Shown in pieces: positions 47,501 through 59,289 of a stretch of DNA of 64,000 nt. Position numbers and translations under genes: made by a program. Below the pieces are notes generated by a model. That model was not told the origin of the DNA, made no database searches, and saw only the letters and a list, made by a program, of their open reading frames with translations. Each line of letters starts with the position of its first letter. Within the stretch, counting starts at the first letter, position 1. The stretch lies in the NCBI GenBank assembly GCA_003667245.1, contig RCNN01000104.1:33656-97655 (forward strand), given 5' to 3'. The stretch comes from Heterostelium multicystogenum. Its lineage: Eukaryota > Evosea > Eumycetozoa > Acytosteliales > Acytosteliaceae.

Positions 47501-50248
47501 ATAGCTGTAGTTGGGGGATAGACCTCAGGGATTTCCATGTGCTCGTAAATCATGTCAATGAATAGTAGTTCATCTTTTTTGTTCGATGCAATATTGGCTG
47601 CAACAAGCTGTTCTTTGAGAAGCTGTCTTTCAATCAATGCGACTTTGGAAGATTTTCGAGGATTGAAATTATCTTTGGATTGAAAAGCCCATTAATGGAG
47701 GACCACTTTACGATTTCTAAATATTGTGCTGCTGAAAGTACACTATCGTATTTACTCTTTAAGTATGGAGTAACCTCCTCAGTTTTGTATTCTGCTCTAT
47801 ATCTTTCACAGAGACTCTCAAAAACCTGGAAAACATCCAACATTTTTAAGTATACATTTTCCAATCTATCTCTAAGTCGCTGTCTTCCACGCTCATCACT
47901 TGCTTGCGAGAATATCTCTGCGACTAAACAATAATAAGTTAGTTATATGTATGAAAAGTCTATCATAACTATACATACAATTCAAATTGTTATTTTAATT
48001 GTTCAAAGTATTCCCATGATAAATCCAATATCAACTTTGGATTTGATAAAATATAGGAAATATTATCATTTCCATTGAAATCTCTTGATACTGATGTGGT
48101 TGATTGTATATCTATTAATAGATTGTTAGTAAAAGGAGCACATCGATCAGTAAGTGATAAACATACAATCAGTTACAAGCGAGGACATATTATTTTTCAA
48201 GAGCAAAGAGGATAAGTTCGTTTCTTTGTTGAACTGGTTCAGTTGATGATTTTTCTTGGTTGAAGATCTTTGAGTCTATAAATCTCTGATAGACTGGAGT
48301 GGGATTGACAAACGAAAGGAATCCATTTCCTGACATATAGTCAATGGCACGATCCTGGGGATTGAAGTAAGTGTGAGAGGTAATCGATGATCCATCCAAA
48401 AGTAGAAGCAAATCAAAAACTGCTATGTGCAACTGCAATCGATTGGTAGCTGTCTTCTTCGTCAATATCTAATCCCTCTTTTGCCATAAGTCGTCTCGAA
48501 ATCGAATAAGGGTTTAACCCAGCATGCAGAAACCTGATCGTTGTGGTTGAAGGTATTCATTGAGTTGATGGGTATTTCATATAGACACTTGTCAATCTCT
48601 GTAATATCTTTTGATAGCCTCTCAAATAGGAAAAGATCAAAAAGCTTAATGTATACCTTGGGTCTACCAGTGAGGGGGTCAATTAACTGATAGATAAAAA
48701 TAGACTTGGATCTTGGAATGTCATTTCCACTTTCTGCTTCAGTGTTGATTTCCTTTGGGGTATGGAAATATGACATCTGAAGGATGTTACCACTCAAGTT
48801 GATATTGGCTGGCTGTTGATGTCCAGCACTTACAATTACGGAAGCTATGTCCAACTTTTCGTTGGTAATTTCTTGTAACGTGACGATATTCTTTGGGATA
48901 TTTGAACTGCTGGTTTGTGCTTTAATAAAGTCAACCTTGTAGAGTACAATAGATACAGCGGTTTCTTCCTGTGGTGCTGAGCCGCTTGCTACGAGAGAGT
49001 TGGAACCTCTTCCCACCCAAAGATAGGATGAGGAAGAATCAGGATCATCCTCCAACTCTTGAAGGAGGAAGTGGGTTACGGCAGGGCTACGAGTGGCAAA
49101 CTCCTTGATTGGAGAGCAATAAGTAAGCTCAAAGGTTTCACTAGAGAACAGCTGAAAGACTCCAATGCTAAATCCAATTGCAATCACACGAATTGACGAA
49201 ATATATGCGATGCTTGTAACAAATTACACTGGATCCTGGGAGCTTTAAGGTAGATTGTTCGTCATTCAAAATAGCATTGACATTGCTCTCACGAATTATG
49301 AAACCATCGGAAGGTGATCTGCTTGGGTATAAAGAATCGATGTTGCTGATCAAAGTAGTTGTCCCCAAAACTACAAAAGGAAACTGGTAGGCTTTCTGTA
49401 ACTTTTGATGAAGCTGCTCTGCATTATACTGATTGATATAGAACTGTTTGAGAGTGTGATTTGACTATCTGCTGATGAAGACTGACTGGTATTTTCAAAA
49501 TAAAGATCAATGAGCATTGCAGGACCAGAACTACGAAAACCAAGTGCAACAGGTACTCTAAACTTTGATACCCATCCAAGAGTATAGATGATTCACTTTT
49601 TTGCATTGGCTCTAATTGAGTGATTCTCGATATAACTGGACCAACATGAATAGTTTTAACAAGCAATCCATTCTGACAATCCAATATCTTGAGTATACCC
49701 TGTTGTTGATGATTCACCACTGCGGCAACCAAATATATCGTATCCAACATTCTTAATTCTGAAACTGCAGTAACGATCATCTATAAAAGCATAGATATTG
49801 ATCAATCAATGAGTTGTTTTCAATGAGATATTCAAATGTTAAGTTGTAGTAATAGTTACCTCATATTTCTGATCGATGAAACAGAATGTGGTCATACGTA
49901 TACCAGTATAAATGTCATAGATATAAATTTCATTTCGTGATACAGATATGTCCATTTACCATTAGATGTAATACCTGATGGAATTTCTCTAGGTGTTATA
50001 TTGTTAGGTCTATGTTGTTGTTGATGCTGTTGATGTTGTTGCTGTTGTTGCTGTTGAATATTCATTGAAGAGGATGATTGATCAGCATTATCAACGTTGG
50101 TTTCATGTTCAAGCATAACGATGTTATTGATATTATCGTTACTCCATGGTCGATGAGGATATAACTCTACATTCTTTGTACCAAAACTTCCACTAGCATT
50201 GTTGTTGCTGTTGCTGCTGGTATTCTGGTCATTATTAAAAGTAGGCAT
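44526..50248 (-). CDS. elys: ELYS/AHCTF1-like nucleoporin
   Basis: A very large protein. The ATG at 50246-50248 starts MPTFNNDQNTSSNSNNN, followed by a poly-Gln/His stretch. A beta-propeller-like N half includes KILDCQNGLLVKTIHVGPVI, IAIGFSIGVFQLFSSETFEL and PVYQRFIDSKIF. The ELYS alpha-solenoid is clear: LLSNDSLIEAILLERNFRKR, MRTICDYCLKNRKLDKLMEM, PLDDFEDQCFIHYL and LVPLYLARRGRVSEGVN. In animals ELYS seeds pore assembly on chromatin. The C half (44526-46400) is acidic low complexity (Glu/Asp/Ser/Gln), ending in a Lys-rich KKKKSKKSKK that could bind DNA (inference). Introns lie at about 49800-49860, 48110-48165 and 47225-47268. Frame changes lie near 44820-45030, 45690-45830, 46350-46400, 47100, 47640, 48465, 49175 and 49500. 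Confidence 0.82.
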
Positions 50249-50700
50249 TATCAATCATAGATATACTATTCAGCTGATAGTATAATAATGATAATCTACT
50301 ACTTGAACTTTCACTCTGAACTCGAAAGTTTTTGGTTGAAAAATACCAACAAAATTTAAAAAAAACAACTTTAGTTTTCAACACCCACACTTAGCAATTC
50401 ATTTCACGATTTTTAGAAAAAAAAAGGAGGGATGTTATTGGTCTGGCTATATATTTAACAAGTAAAGATATGTTAAAAGGACCACCAATCAAGATGTGAT
50501 TTCTATTGAAATCGGTCGATGGCTATTATCAATGTATGATGTTGTTGTTAGCTACTTTTATTTCTTAGTTGTTATTTGATTGATTGATTGCAAAATAATT
50601 TAAAATAAATTAAATTTTCATTTATATCATAGATCTATTGATTGACTTGGCATTTATTGTTTGAAAACATTATATATTGAAAAACCGACGACCACTAGAG
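50249..50700. other. Intergenic region between divergent genes
   Basis: The 452 bp between the ELYS-like and NTMT1 starts. It contains A runs near 50355 and 50415 and several TTGATTGATTG-like units. Presumably both promoters are here. No ORF or RNA gene seen. Confidence 0.4.
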
Positions 50701-51664
50701 ATGTCAGATACTAATAATAATAATAATAATAATAAACTAAACTATCCAAAGAGTTTACAACTAAGAGGATCCGACTCCGATGGTTACTATTATTTATAAT
50801 AATTTAGATGATTTGTGGGAGAGAGAGTTGGTCAAAGATAATAATAATGAGTCGAAATGGTATACTTCTGCAGGTATCGTATCTACAATGAACGTTTTTG
50901 GTGGCCACATGCTTCATTCACTTTTGCTCATCTTCATTTTGTTGATTATATAGCTGAATATTGGAAATCTGTTGAACCTACTGTGGATGGAATGTTGGGT
51001 GGATTGAGCTATGTTTTCAGACGCCGACGTAGAGTGTAGCCATAAATTTATTGAATCATTGGGTTCAATCGGTAAATCAAGAGCATTGGACTGTGCTGCT
51101 GGAATTGGACGTGTTACCAAGCACCTCTTACTTCCGCTATTTGAAAAGGTTGATCTACTCGAACAGAACGCACTCTTCCTTGAAGAAGCAAAAGTTATTT
51201 TTAAAGAGTATGTACATCGCTAACATTAGATAGACCGCTGGTCGCAGACACTAACTTGTGATGGCAACAATAACAGTGAGAGTAGAGTTGAAAACTACTT
51301 CCCTGTTGGACTACAGGATTTCGATTTTAAAGATAAGAATGGAGACATGATAAAGTATGATTGTATTTGGGTACAGTGGGTCATTGGACATTTGACAGAT
51401 GTTGATTTTATTACATTCATCAAGAAGTGCTTTGCATCGCTTACTGATAAGGGTGTACTATGCATCAAAGACAATGTAATGAAGAAGGGATTCATTATGG
51501 ATAAGCAAGATAGCAGTGTGACCCGTTCTGAAGAACACTTGCGTTATCTCTTCAACCAAGCTGGTGCCACTATAACTAAAACAGTATTACAACCAAACTT
51601 TCCAAAATCCTTGTTTCCAGTCAGACTGTATGCTCTCTCGCCCTCTGAGCAAACAACATCATAG
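50701..51664 (+). CDS. ntmt1: Protein N-terminal methyltransferase 1 (NTMT1)
   Basis: SAM-dependent enzyme that methylates the exposed alpha-amino group of proteins starting X-Pro-Lys. The ATG at 50701 precedes a poly-Asn leader. An 80-bp intron at 50874-50953 (GTATCG...TATAG) joins to AAEYWKSVEPTVDGMLGG, a family hallmark. SAM motif I is DCAAGIGRVTKHLLLP. Then come GLQDFDF, YDCIWVQWVIGHLTDVDF, LCIKDNVMKKGFIMDKQDSS and VTRSEEHLRYLF, to a stop at 51662-51664. The length suits the family. Frame changes lie near 50800, 51020 and 51220-51290. It is tail to tail with CIAO1, with 25 bp between the stop codons. Confidence 0.93.
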
Positions 51665-51689
51665 AACTATAGGTTAATAAAATATTTAT

Positions 51690-52815
51690 TTACTTTTCAA
51701 ACGACCATATTCTTATGGTTGAATCGTCACCTGAAGAAGCTAATATATTCGGTCTTGTTGGATTCCATCTAACTGAGTTAATGTCTGACTTGTGTGCCTT
51801 CTCTTGTTTAAAAGTACTTCGTATTCTTCGTTGGTTGTTGGCTTTTGATGATAGATGATAATAGCATCATCTCCTCCGCCTGTAACTATAAGTTGCTCAG
51901 TGGGTTCTAATTCTTTGTTGTGAGACCAATCCACTGAGAAAATTGGACGATTGTGAACAGACTCTAATCTATTGACTAGCTTCCATCTTCCAAGGGTCTT
52001 GTCGATACGCCAGAAGCATACACTTCGGTCATCACTGCATGAAACTAATCTTTCGCCACTCGAGTTGAACTGAATATCCCAAATAGTGGATTCGTGTGCA
52101 GATAATGTGTCTATACACTCCCAATCACCATCTGTATCCTGCCACATCTTTACTGTATCATCGTAGGAGGCAGATGCCAGTATCTCTAGAGTAGGATGCC
52201 ACTGAACACACTTTACATCCTGAGAGTGTCCATTGTTAATTGATATACATTCAAAACTCTTGATCATCCTCCCACTGTTTAATAGGTCAGTAAAAGTTCT
52301 ACAATGCTAGCATGAATCTATGTTCGAACATACTTTGCCAAATCCAAATAGATTTATCACGTGAACAGGTTGCCAGTAGTTGTCCTGATGCATCCCATGC
52401 CACTGATTTGACCTCAAAAGAGTGACCTTCAAGTGTAGATATATGGTTGAACTCGCCGTTGCTCAACTCCCAAATCGATGTTGATGCATCAAAAGATGCA
52501 GCTGCAAGATATCTACCATCGGGTGACCATGCAATTCGACGTACAGTTTTCTCGTGTGCCTCCAACTTTTGCATTACTACCATTTGCCTGACTGATCTGC
52601 AGAAGCAGCAGATTCCTCTTCGATCCATATATGTATAGTTTTATCGTCGGCACAACTTGCTAATAATTTACCGTCGGGCGACCAAGCAATATTCCAAATC
52701 TTTGATGGCTGAGCATCTTCAAACAAACCAACAAACAATAATATGATATACAAATCACTTTTAATCAGATACTATCCAACTTACATGTTAAAACAGCTAT
52801 CTCTTTCAATAACAT
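51690..52815 (-). CDS. ciao1: CIAO1/Cia1 WD40 protein of cytosolic Fe-S assembly
   Basis: A seven-bladed WD40 protein, the CIA targeting complex subunit that passes Fe-S clusters to cytosolic and nuclear apoproteins. The ATG at 52813-52815 (MLLKEIAVLT) is followed by an intron (about 52717-52785) and IWNIAWSPDGKLLASCADDK. Diagnostic stretches are EKTVRRIAWSPDGRYLAAAS, SVAWDASGQLLATCSRDKSI, VKCVQWHPTLEILASASYDD and LVSCSDDRSVCFWRID. The last blade reads IRIWSFEK at the stop 51690-51692. Frame changes lie near 52620, 52290 and 51800. WD repeats are common, but the order of blades and the ATCSRDKS/ASASYDDT phrases single out CIAO1. Confidence 0.92.
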
Positions 52816-53293
52816 TCTTATTCTTATAAATCGAAGATCTTTAATTAAAACATTTACAAACCAAGAAAAATTGAAAATTTTCTATGTACAAAGAAAATCA
52901 ACAAAACTAAATTATCTATGTCACACAAGACGATTGTTTTCGTTGTTAGAAAGATTAACATTTATCAAGTGTTAACTATTATTATTATTATTAATATTGA
53001 TGAAAAGATATTGTTAGGTTTGGGGTAAACAAAAATAAAGTAAACTCTCATATTTGAGAAATAAATAAAATTAAAGGAACTTGGATAATTCACATAACAT
53101 TCAACTCCTAAGAAAAGAGTAATATTTACTTATTTTACTATGAGTTAGAAGAGTTTGGTGATCTTCCAACACATCTATATTAGTTAAAAATGGGTGATTT
53201 CAAACTAATACATTATTGATATTCGTCTGGACAAATTATTTTGAAAATTTAATTTTTATAACGGTCAAAATTTTATCAGTTAATTAAAAAACA
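52816..53293. other. Intergenic region between divergent genes
   Basis: The 478 bp between the CIAO1 and TOG-like gene starts. AT-rich with ATT trinucleotide runs near 52980-53000. No ORF or RNA gene recognised. Confidence 0.4.
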
Positions 53294-55090
53294 TGCAGTA
53301 AGTAATTTTTAAGCAATCACTTCTCATCTCCTAATTATTTCAATAATAATCATCATCCTCATTAATAGATCAATAACAGTTGTTGGACTATAAGTGATAG
53401 AAACATAGCCAGCACTTGGAAGAACATTGCCACCTTATGTTAAATAACAGTAGCAAAAGTGGGGGTCGTCCTGGTGCTTCTACGACTACGGCGCCTGCTA
53501 TAGATTGGGATAATGTCGTAAAACATTTGAATGCATTGGGTAGCGAGGAACACTGCCATCAGGCATGCCAATTCCTATTGAATACTATACAGATTTTAGA
53601 TAGCCAAACAATACCTTATTTTATGGTAATTCATCAACTTGCTACTGATGTTGTTGTATTACGAATATAAAGCTAATGCTATGTACTATTGATGCTTTCT
53701 GTATCGAATGACAATGAAATGTTGTTAGAAATACTTTTTAGAAAATATCGACTCATTGAACTTACTGGCGCGAAAGGAAACAGTTAGGTTAATTGGATTT
53801 TTAGTGAGTTGGCATAAGTTGTTGGTTGTTGGATATCAGCATGATATGGTTGTTACTATATTCAAGACTTTGTTTGATAAATTTGATGGAACTGGAGAGA
53901 TCTGTTGTGAATCAATCGGAACCATGGTTAGATATTTATTGGCGAGTTCTCCAACTACATCTCCGACGCTAACTAGCCATAATGCCACAGGTGGTAGTGT
54001 ATCGACATCAGAGAAATTACAACAGCTGTTGGATTTATACTTGCTACCTTGTTTGAATATATTAGAGCAACAGGAACAGCGCAATAGGAATCCTCTTCAG
54101 AGGCAACAGCAGATCATTATTGCCAACGTTATTGGAAAGATCATTGAAAATGTACAGCCTAGTTTGTTTCGTAGTCAGATTGTCGGGATTGTCAATCGAC
54201 TAAATAAATACCTTGAATCTCAGTCCTGCTTTTGTCATGCACAAATAGTCCAGGGATTAGTATCACTTGTAAATAACCATTCTGCCTTTTCTTCATTGGA
54301 GGAAAGCGCTCCTCTACTTGCTGGCATTGGATGTAGAAGTTTATCTTCCCAGGATTGGCTCCTACGGAAGGCTTCATGCGAACTTCTAACAGCATTGGCA
54401 ACACGTATATCAAAAGAAAATGTATTTTCATTTCATGAGAAATGCATTCAATCTCTGGAACAATGTAAATATGACAAAATCAAGAGTGTACGAGAGCTAG
54501 CTATCACCAGTATATCACTCTATCAATCGATTATAAACTCATTCACATCGGAGACTCCATCGACTCCTCTCAAACAAGCACCCGTTTCTTCACCATTGGT
54601 ATCGACACCAAGTTCGGGCATCAACCAAAATTTATATATACCATCGCCTCTTAAGAAATCAACATCCACACCAACAGCAACTCCAATTTCAAATTCTTTT
54701 TCCAATTCCTCAAAATTTAACCAGCACTCGACCAACGAATATACACCCTTGAAAAGTATGGCGACTCCAACTACAACAACCACAGCAACACCAATCAGTA
54801 GTAGTAAGAATATTATAAATTATTCGCAGCAGATGAATAATAAGTCAAAATCTTCAATACTGTCGTCCACTCCGCCACCTTCGCCATCAAAAGAAACGAT
54901 TACTACTACAACCACTACAATCACCACAGACGACAACACAGTTAAGCTTCTCAACCATCTCATGAGCTCAATGAAATTATTCATGGAAGAAACAAGAGCA
55001 TCCATAAATTCTATAAACAATAGACTTTCGTATTTGGAGACATCTGTGTCATCATTGCAACAGCAGCTGCATCAACAGAATACGGAATAA
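53294..55090 (+). CDS. TORTIFOLIA1/TOG-like HEAT-repeat microtubule protein
   Basis: A probable microtubule-associated protein. Exon 1 has only five bases (ATGCA, 53294-53298). The intron 53299-53408 (GTAAGT...CATAG) rejoins to give MHQHLEEHCHLMLNN. HEAT-type helices follow (VVKHLNALGSEEHCHQACQF, IIANVIGKIIENVQ). The best match is SQDWLLRKASCELLTALATR with YDKIKSVRELAITSISLYQS, the signature end of the TORTIFOLIA1/SPIRAL2 TOG domain. A Ser/Thr/Pro-rich linker and a C-terminal coiled coil (about 54930-55085, SSMKLFMEETRASINSINNR) follow. An intron or frame change between about 53625 and 53750 is unresolved. Plant homologues track microtubule ends and guide growth direction; the role in amoebae is unknown. 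Confidence 0.75.
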
Positions 55091-55584
55091 TCTAAACTTT
55101 TTCATATAATTGTAACACTCAATGATTTCCATTTCGATTGTATAAATTTCTCGCAGTTCACAACTCTAATCCATAAAGGAATTGGAATCTCACACCTTTA
55201 AGGAGTTCCATATTATCATCACTCAAATATTTCAAATACATAAAGTGCAAGGAGGGTGGAGACTGTTGATATAGGGTGAAATGAGAGAGGTGGAAAAGCC
55301 CAACAAATTATGAGGTTTCTTTGAGTATCTGCTGATCGACTCGGTCAACACCAATTAATCATGAGAGATGATGTATTTATCGCCACCTCTTATCACTACT
55401 GGCAAATGATCAATCGAAAACTTTTGATAGAAGCTCTCCATGAAGATTAAGATTATCTCAAAGAATTATGCTAACAAGTGTTTGAAGCTCAACTTCTCTT
55501 TTTCAAGTAAAAGATGCTCAAGTTTTATAAATTTTCAAATCATTAGTTTATTTTTGTAATTTTAATATTAATACAGATAGAGAG
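55091..55584. other. Intergenic region with possible gene fragment
   Basis: The 494 bp before the prenyltransferase gene. The middle part is less AT-rich than other spacers and contains a short plus-strand reading (about 55322-55455) ending RDDVFIATSYHYWQMINRK... with a stop. It could be a decayed gene piece. No family recognised. Confidence 0.3.
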
Positions 55585-56687
55585 ATGTCAAACACATTGG
55601 ATATTGAAAAACATGTTAAGTTCTTTAAGAGATGTCTAAATGCATTACCTTCACCATACGCTAAAGGTCTTGCCAACCATTTGTCACTTAGCTACTTTGT
55701 CATCTCTGGTCTAGATTTGCTGGGCAAGTTGGACGATATCTCCATTCCCAAGAATGATATTATCGATTGGGTATATTCAAGGCAAATTCTACCATCAAAC
55801 GATCCAACAGATGGTAAGTCTATCTATCACTTTACATATGCCGGTACACGAGACTAATCAATGCCTAAGAATTTATAAAGAATTGTGGATTTAGAGGTGC
55901 CAACTTTTTAGGACAGCCATTCTGTGCTGAAGGTTGTCAATGTTTATGCATTTTCGATATGCCAAGCATTGCTAATACCTACTGTGCCTTGGCTATTCTT
56001 AGAATTATGGGTGATGATTACTCAAGAGTGAATCGTGATGCAATTACCAGTAGTCTGAAGTTGAGCCAACAACCAGACGGCTCATTTGTTGGAACTCCCT
56101 ATGCTGGTGAGAGTGATATGCGTCATCTTTATGCCGCTTGTGTATGCTCCTTCATGATGAATGACTGGAGAGGTGTGGATCGTGACGCTGCAACCAAATA
56201 TATCTTAAGTTCGCAAACCTACGAATATGGATTTGCACAGGTTCCAGGACAGGAGGCACATGGTGGATCGACCTACTGTGCACTGGCATCGTTGTCCCTT
56301 ATGGGAAGACTTGACCAGCTGAATGGTGAGCGTCGCGACAAGCTTGTACACTGGCTTGCCAATAAGCAAATCACAGGATACTCTGGACGAATCAACAAAG
56401 ACCCAGATACTTGCTACTCTTTTTGGGTGGTGCATCTCTCGCTATTTTAAATGAAACAAAGGTAGTTGATCACATGTTACTCCGTGGCTTTATTTACTCT
56501 GCTCAGGACCCAAATATTGGAGGAATCGCTAAAGTACCCCAAATCTTCCCGATTTATTGCATTCCTATATGTCACTTTCTGGTTTGAGTATTCTCAGTGA
56601 ACCAAACCTCCGCCCACTCAACCCAGCTCTTGGTATTTCACAAAGAGCAGCAGGTGATGATTGGAACTCTCAATTATTAAAAGAATA
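55585..56687 (+). CDS. pggt1b: Geranylgeranyltransferase I beta subunit
   Basis: Zn-dependent subunit of the CaaX prenyltransferase that attaches geranylgeranyl to small GTPases. The ATG at 55585 begins MSNTLDIEKHVKFFKRCLNA. An intron starts at about 55815 (GTAAGT) and ends at about 55880 (AAAG), then NCGFRGANFLGQPF. Prenyltransferase repeats include IANTYCALAILRIMGDDYSR, DGSFVGTPYAGESDMRHLYA and GLAQ-type AQVPGQEAHGGSTYCALASL. Zinc ligands are visible as DPDTCYSFW (Asp and Cys) and DLLHSY (His). The C terminus ends SQLLKE at 56687. Frame changes lie near 56440 and at the intron border. The N-terminal LEKHVKFFKRCL-type start and IDWVYSRQILP separate it from farnesyltransferase and Rab GGTase. 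Confidence 0.9.
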
Positions 56688-56852
56688 AACAATGTATTAT
56701 AAGCAATCATAATAGTGTTTTAATTGAGAATTAAAGCTTGATAGCTAAGTAAGGTGTTGATAGGTTATTGATAACGTTGAGACAGACTGAATAGCAACAT
56801 TTGATTCTAAAACTACAAGTTTTTCTTTGATACATTATAATTCACTACTGCA

Positions 56853-57376
56853 TTATTTGAATGAAATCAATTCAACCTCAAAGATAAGTGTGCTGTTAGG
56901 TGGGATATCTGGTTCTAATAGTTTGATTGAGGGATGGGTTAATGATAAATTTGGATAGCAGTGTAGATGATGTTAATAATTACCTGAACCTTCTTCACCA
57001 TAAGCAAGATCTGTGTGAAAATAAATAGAAATACTTTTATTAATAATTGGTATAAACTTGATATATCTTATGTCGAATACATACCACCAGTCATTGTAAG
57101 GATAGCTTTCTCTCCAATACTCATTTGGGCAATTCCCATATCCCAACCTTCAATGACCTCACCTACACCCAACTTAAACTTGAATGGGTGGAAAGATTGA
57201 TCAAACACGTAGCCATTGGTGAGACTTCCTTTGTATTGTACCTCGACAACATTTCCCTTGGTAGGCTTTACTCCATTACCTGGCTTAACAACTTTAATAT
57301 CTAAACCCTATTAGATCCAATATTAATCTCTATCATAACCTAAACTTGTTGTTGAACATTATATTATAATTACCAT
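56853..57376 (-). CDS. FKBP-type peptidyl-prolyl isomerase
   Basis: A small single-domain FK506-binding protein that catalyses proline cis-trans isomerisation. Exon 1 is only the ATG (57374-57376). The intron 57308-57373 rejoins to give GLDIKVVKPGNGVKPTKGN. Further exons encode VVEVQYKGSLTNGYVFDQSF, VGEVIEGWDMGIAQMSIGEK and, across two more introns (about 57005-57083 and 56919-56983), GDLAYGEEGSEPDIPPNSTL and FEVELISFK. The frame is intact. The usual FKBP drug-site pattern is largely kept (Y, FD, VIEGWD, IPPN). About 109 residues, FKBP12 size. No targeting signal, so probably cytosolic. Confidence 0.93.
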
Positions 57377-57525
57377 ATTTATTCGAAATTATAATTTGAA
57401 GATATAAATTTAATGATCACTTCATAAATGTTTTTTCGAAGAAAATTTGCTGGTACAAAAAAACTAATTAAAGAAGTTAGAATCGTTTTAATATATTTCA
57501 GAATGATTAATTAATCTTTGTTTAG

Positions 57526-59123
57526 ATGATGACGAATAGTAATAAGAATAGTTATAAAGATATTATTGACAGCATTGGTAGCCAAAGATCAATCTTAGAG
57601 TCACCTAGCTTTCCTTTACAGTGTTTTTTGATCAAAACCAAGCAAGTGTTGCTGCGTTTCTTGAGAATGAAATACACAAGCAAAGCAATCAATATGACTC
57701 TGATGTTGGCGATAACAAAGACAGCTTTTGATGATAACTACCTCCCAGATGAAATGGTCAATACTCTACTGAAACTAAAAGAAAATAGACCCGATCTCAC
57801 TACAGTGGAGAGTATCATAATGCTGAACAAAATAGAACTTCAAAGAGTCACCGAAAAGTCATTGGAGGAAACTAATGCTCTCTTGAACTACCTATCCAAT
57901 ACTCTTCTATATAGACTTTACAGCTCAAGTTCAAATATAGATGCCTCCTATACAGACAACTATGATAATGGCATAGACATGGAAATGAATTCAGAAGCAG
58001 GCTTTATCAATAAGCCCTTGTTAAAGATGATCACTGCTGCCGAAATTGAATCACTTCCCATCTCAAACATAAGCCTGTCCACAGGTTCAAACATACTGGA
58101 TCGTTATTTAAATGGTGGAATTTTGCCAAATGGAATTACCGAAATAGTTGGTGAATCAGGTTGTGGAAAGACGCAGTTGGCAATCCAACTTTGCATCCAA
58201 ACACAACTACCTTTTGAGCTAGGAGGATTAGAAGGAGGTGCTGTTTATTTAATGTCAGACTTTACCTTTCCATTTCAACGTTTGACCCAAATGGTCACAG
58301 AACGCAAACCTATTATCAACAAGCTACTGGAACAACATGGAAAGGAAGGGTTCGATATCAATTTTGAAGAAAACATAATAGTTAGAAAAGTACCAACAAC
58401 ACAACATCTCTTAGTCGTATTGACACAACAATTCTCAAAGCTAATAAGCAAAAAAAACAATAAGACTTTTGGTAATTGACTCCATAGCAGCCTTAATTCG
58501 CGCTGAATTTGGATCAGATCCAAAGGATTTCATTGAGAGAACCAATCTGCTTTGGGAGATTTCAAACCAACTTAAATTGATTAGTGAAGAGCATGGCATA
58601 ACAGTAGTTGTCATAAATCAAGTAACTGACCTTTTTAACAACGATATACAACAAAAAGACAAGGATATAGAATTAGAACAAGATGTAAATAGTGATAATA
58701 ATAGTAACAGCAACGCAATTGTAAATATAAAACAGCGACAATACAATGGTTGTATCAAATCGACCATTAAAGAGGAGAAAAAAACCTTTGGCACCAGTGT
58801 ATCAAAATAATAAACAACAGTACGCTCCATTCCTTGCGAATAGTCCAAACAAGATGGGTGGAATTGGTGCCTCAACAAACATTCCTGCTCTTGGTCCCTC
58901 ATGGTCACACTTTGTAAACACCCGATTAATGATGCTCAAAACACCAAGGCACACTCAAAAGCCTGGATCAACAAAAAAGCTACCAATCCGTCAAATGAAA
59001 ATTATCCTTTCATCAAGCCTACCCAACGATACATTCCATTTCTATATCGATACACAAGGTGTTATTGGCCTTGATTATGACTCCGAAGAATTAGATCACT
59101 ATTCCAATAAATCTCTATTGTGA
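57526..59123 (+). CDS. xrcc3: XRCC3-like RAD51 paralogue
   Basis: RecA/RAD51-family ATPase of homologous recombination. The ATG at 57526 follows TTTAG, so an upstream non-coding exon is possible. An unusually long N-terminal helical region (about 170 residues) precedes the core: LSTGSNILDRYLNGGILPNG, Walker A GESGCGKTQLAIQL, GGLEGGAVYLMSDFTFPFQR, Walker B LLVIDSIAALIRAEF, TVVVINQVTD, and NIPALGPSWSHFVNTRLMML. The GGLE(A/G)GAVY and PALGxxW phrases point to XRCC3 rather than RAD51C or DMC1. The long poly-Asn/Asp insert before the PALG block is typical of amoeba proteins. Frame changes lie near 58470 and 58750-58810. Confidence 0.87.
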
Positions 59124-59289
59124 AATTCTTTTGTAACAACCTTTTATTGCATATTTATTCAGTCAATACAGATTGGATTTTCAATGTATTGACTTTAAAT
59201 TATAGCTCAGATTATCTAATATATTATCTGGCTACATTACGTATAATTTATTAATATTTACTATGATTTATAATTGTGTAATTAATTGC

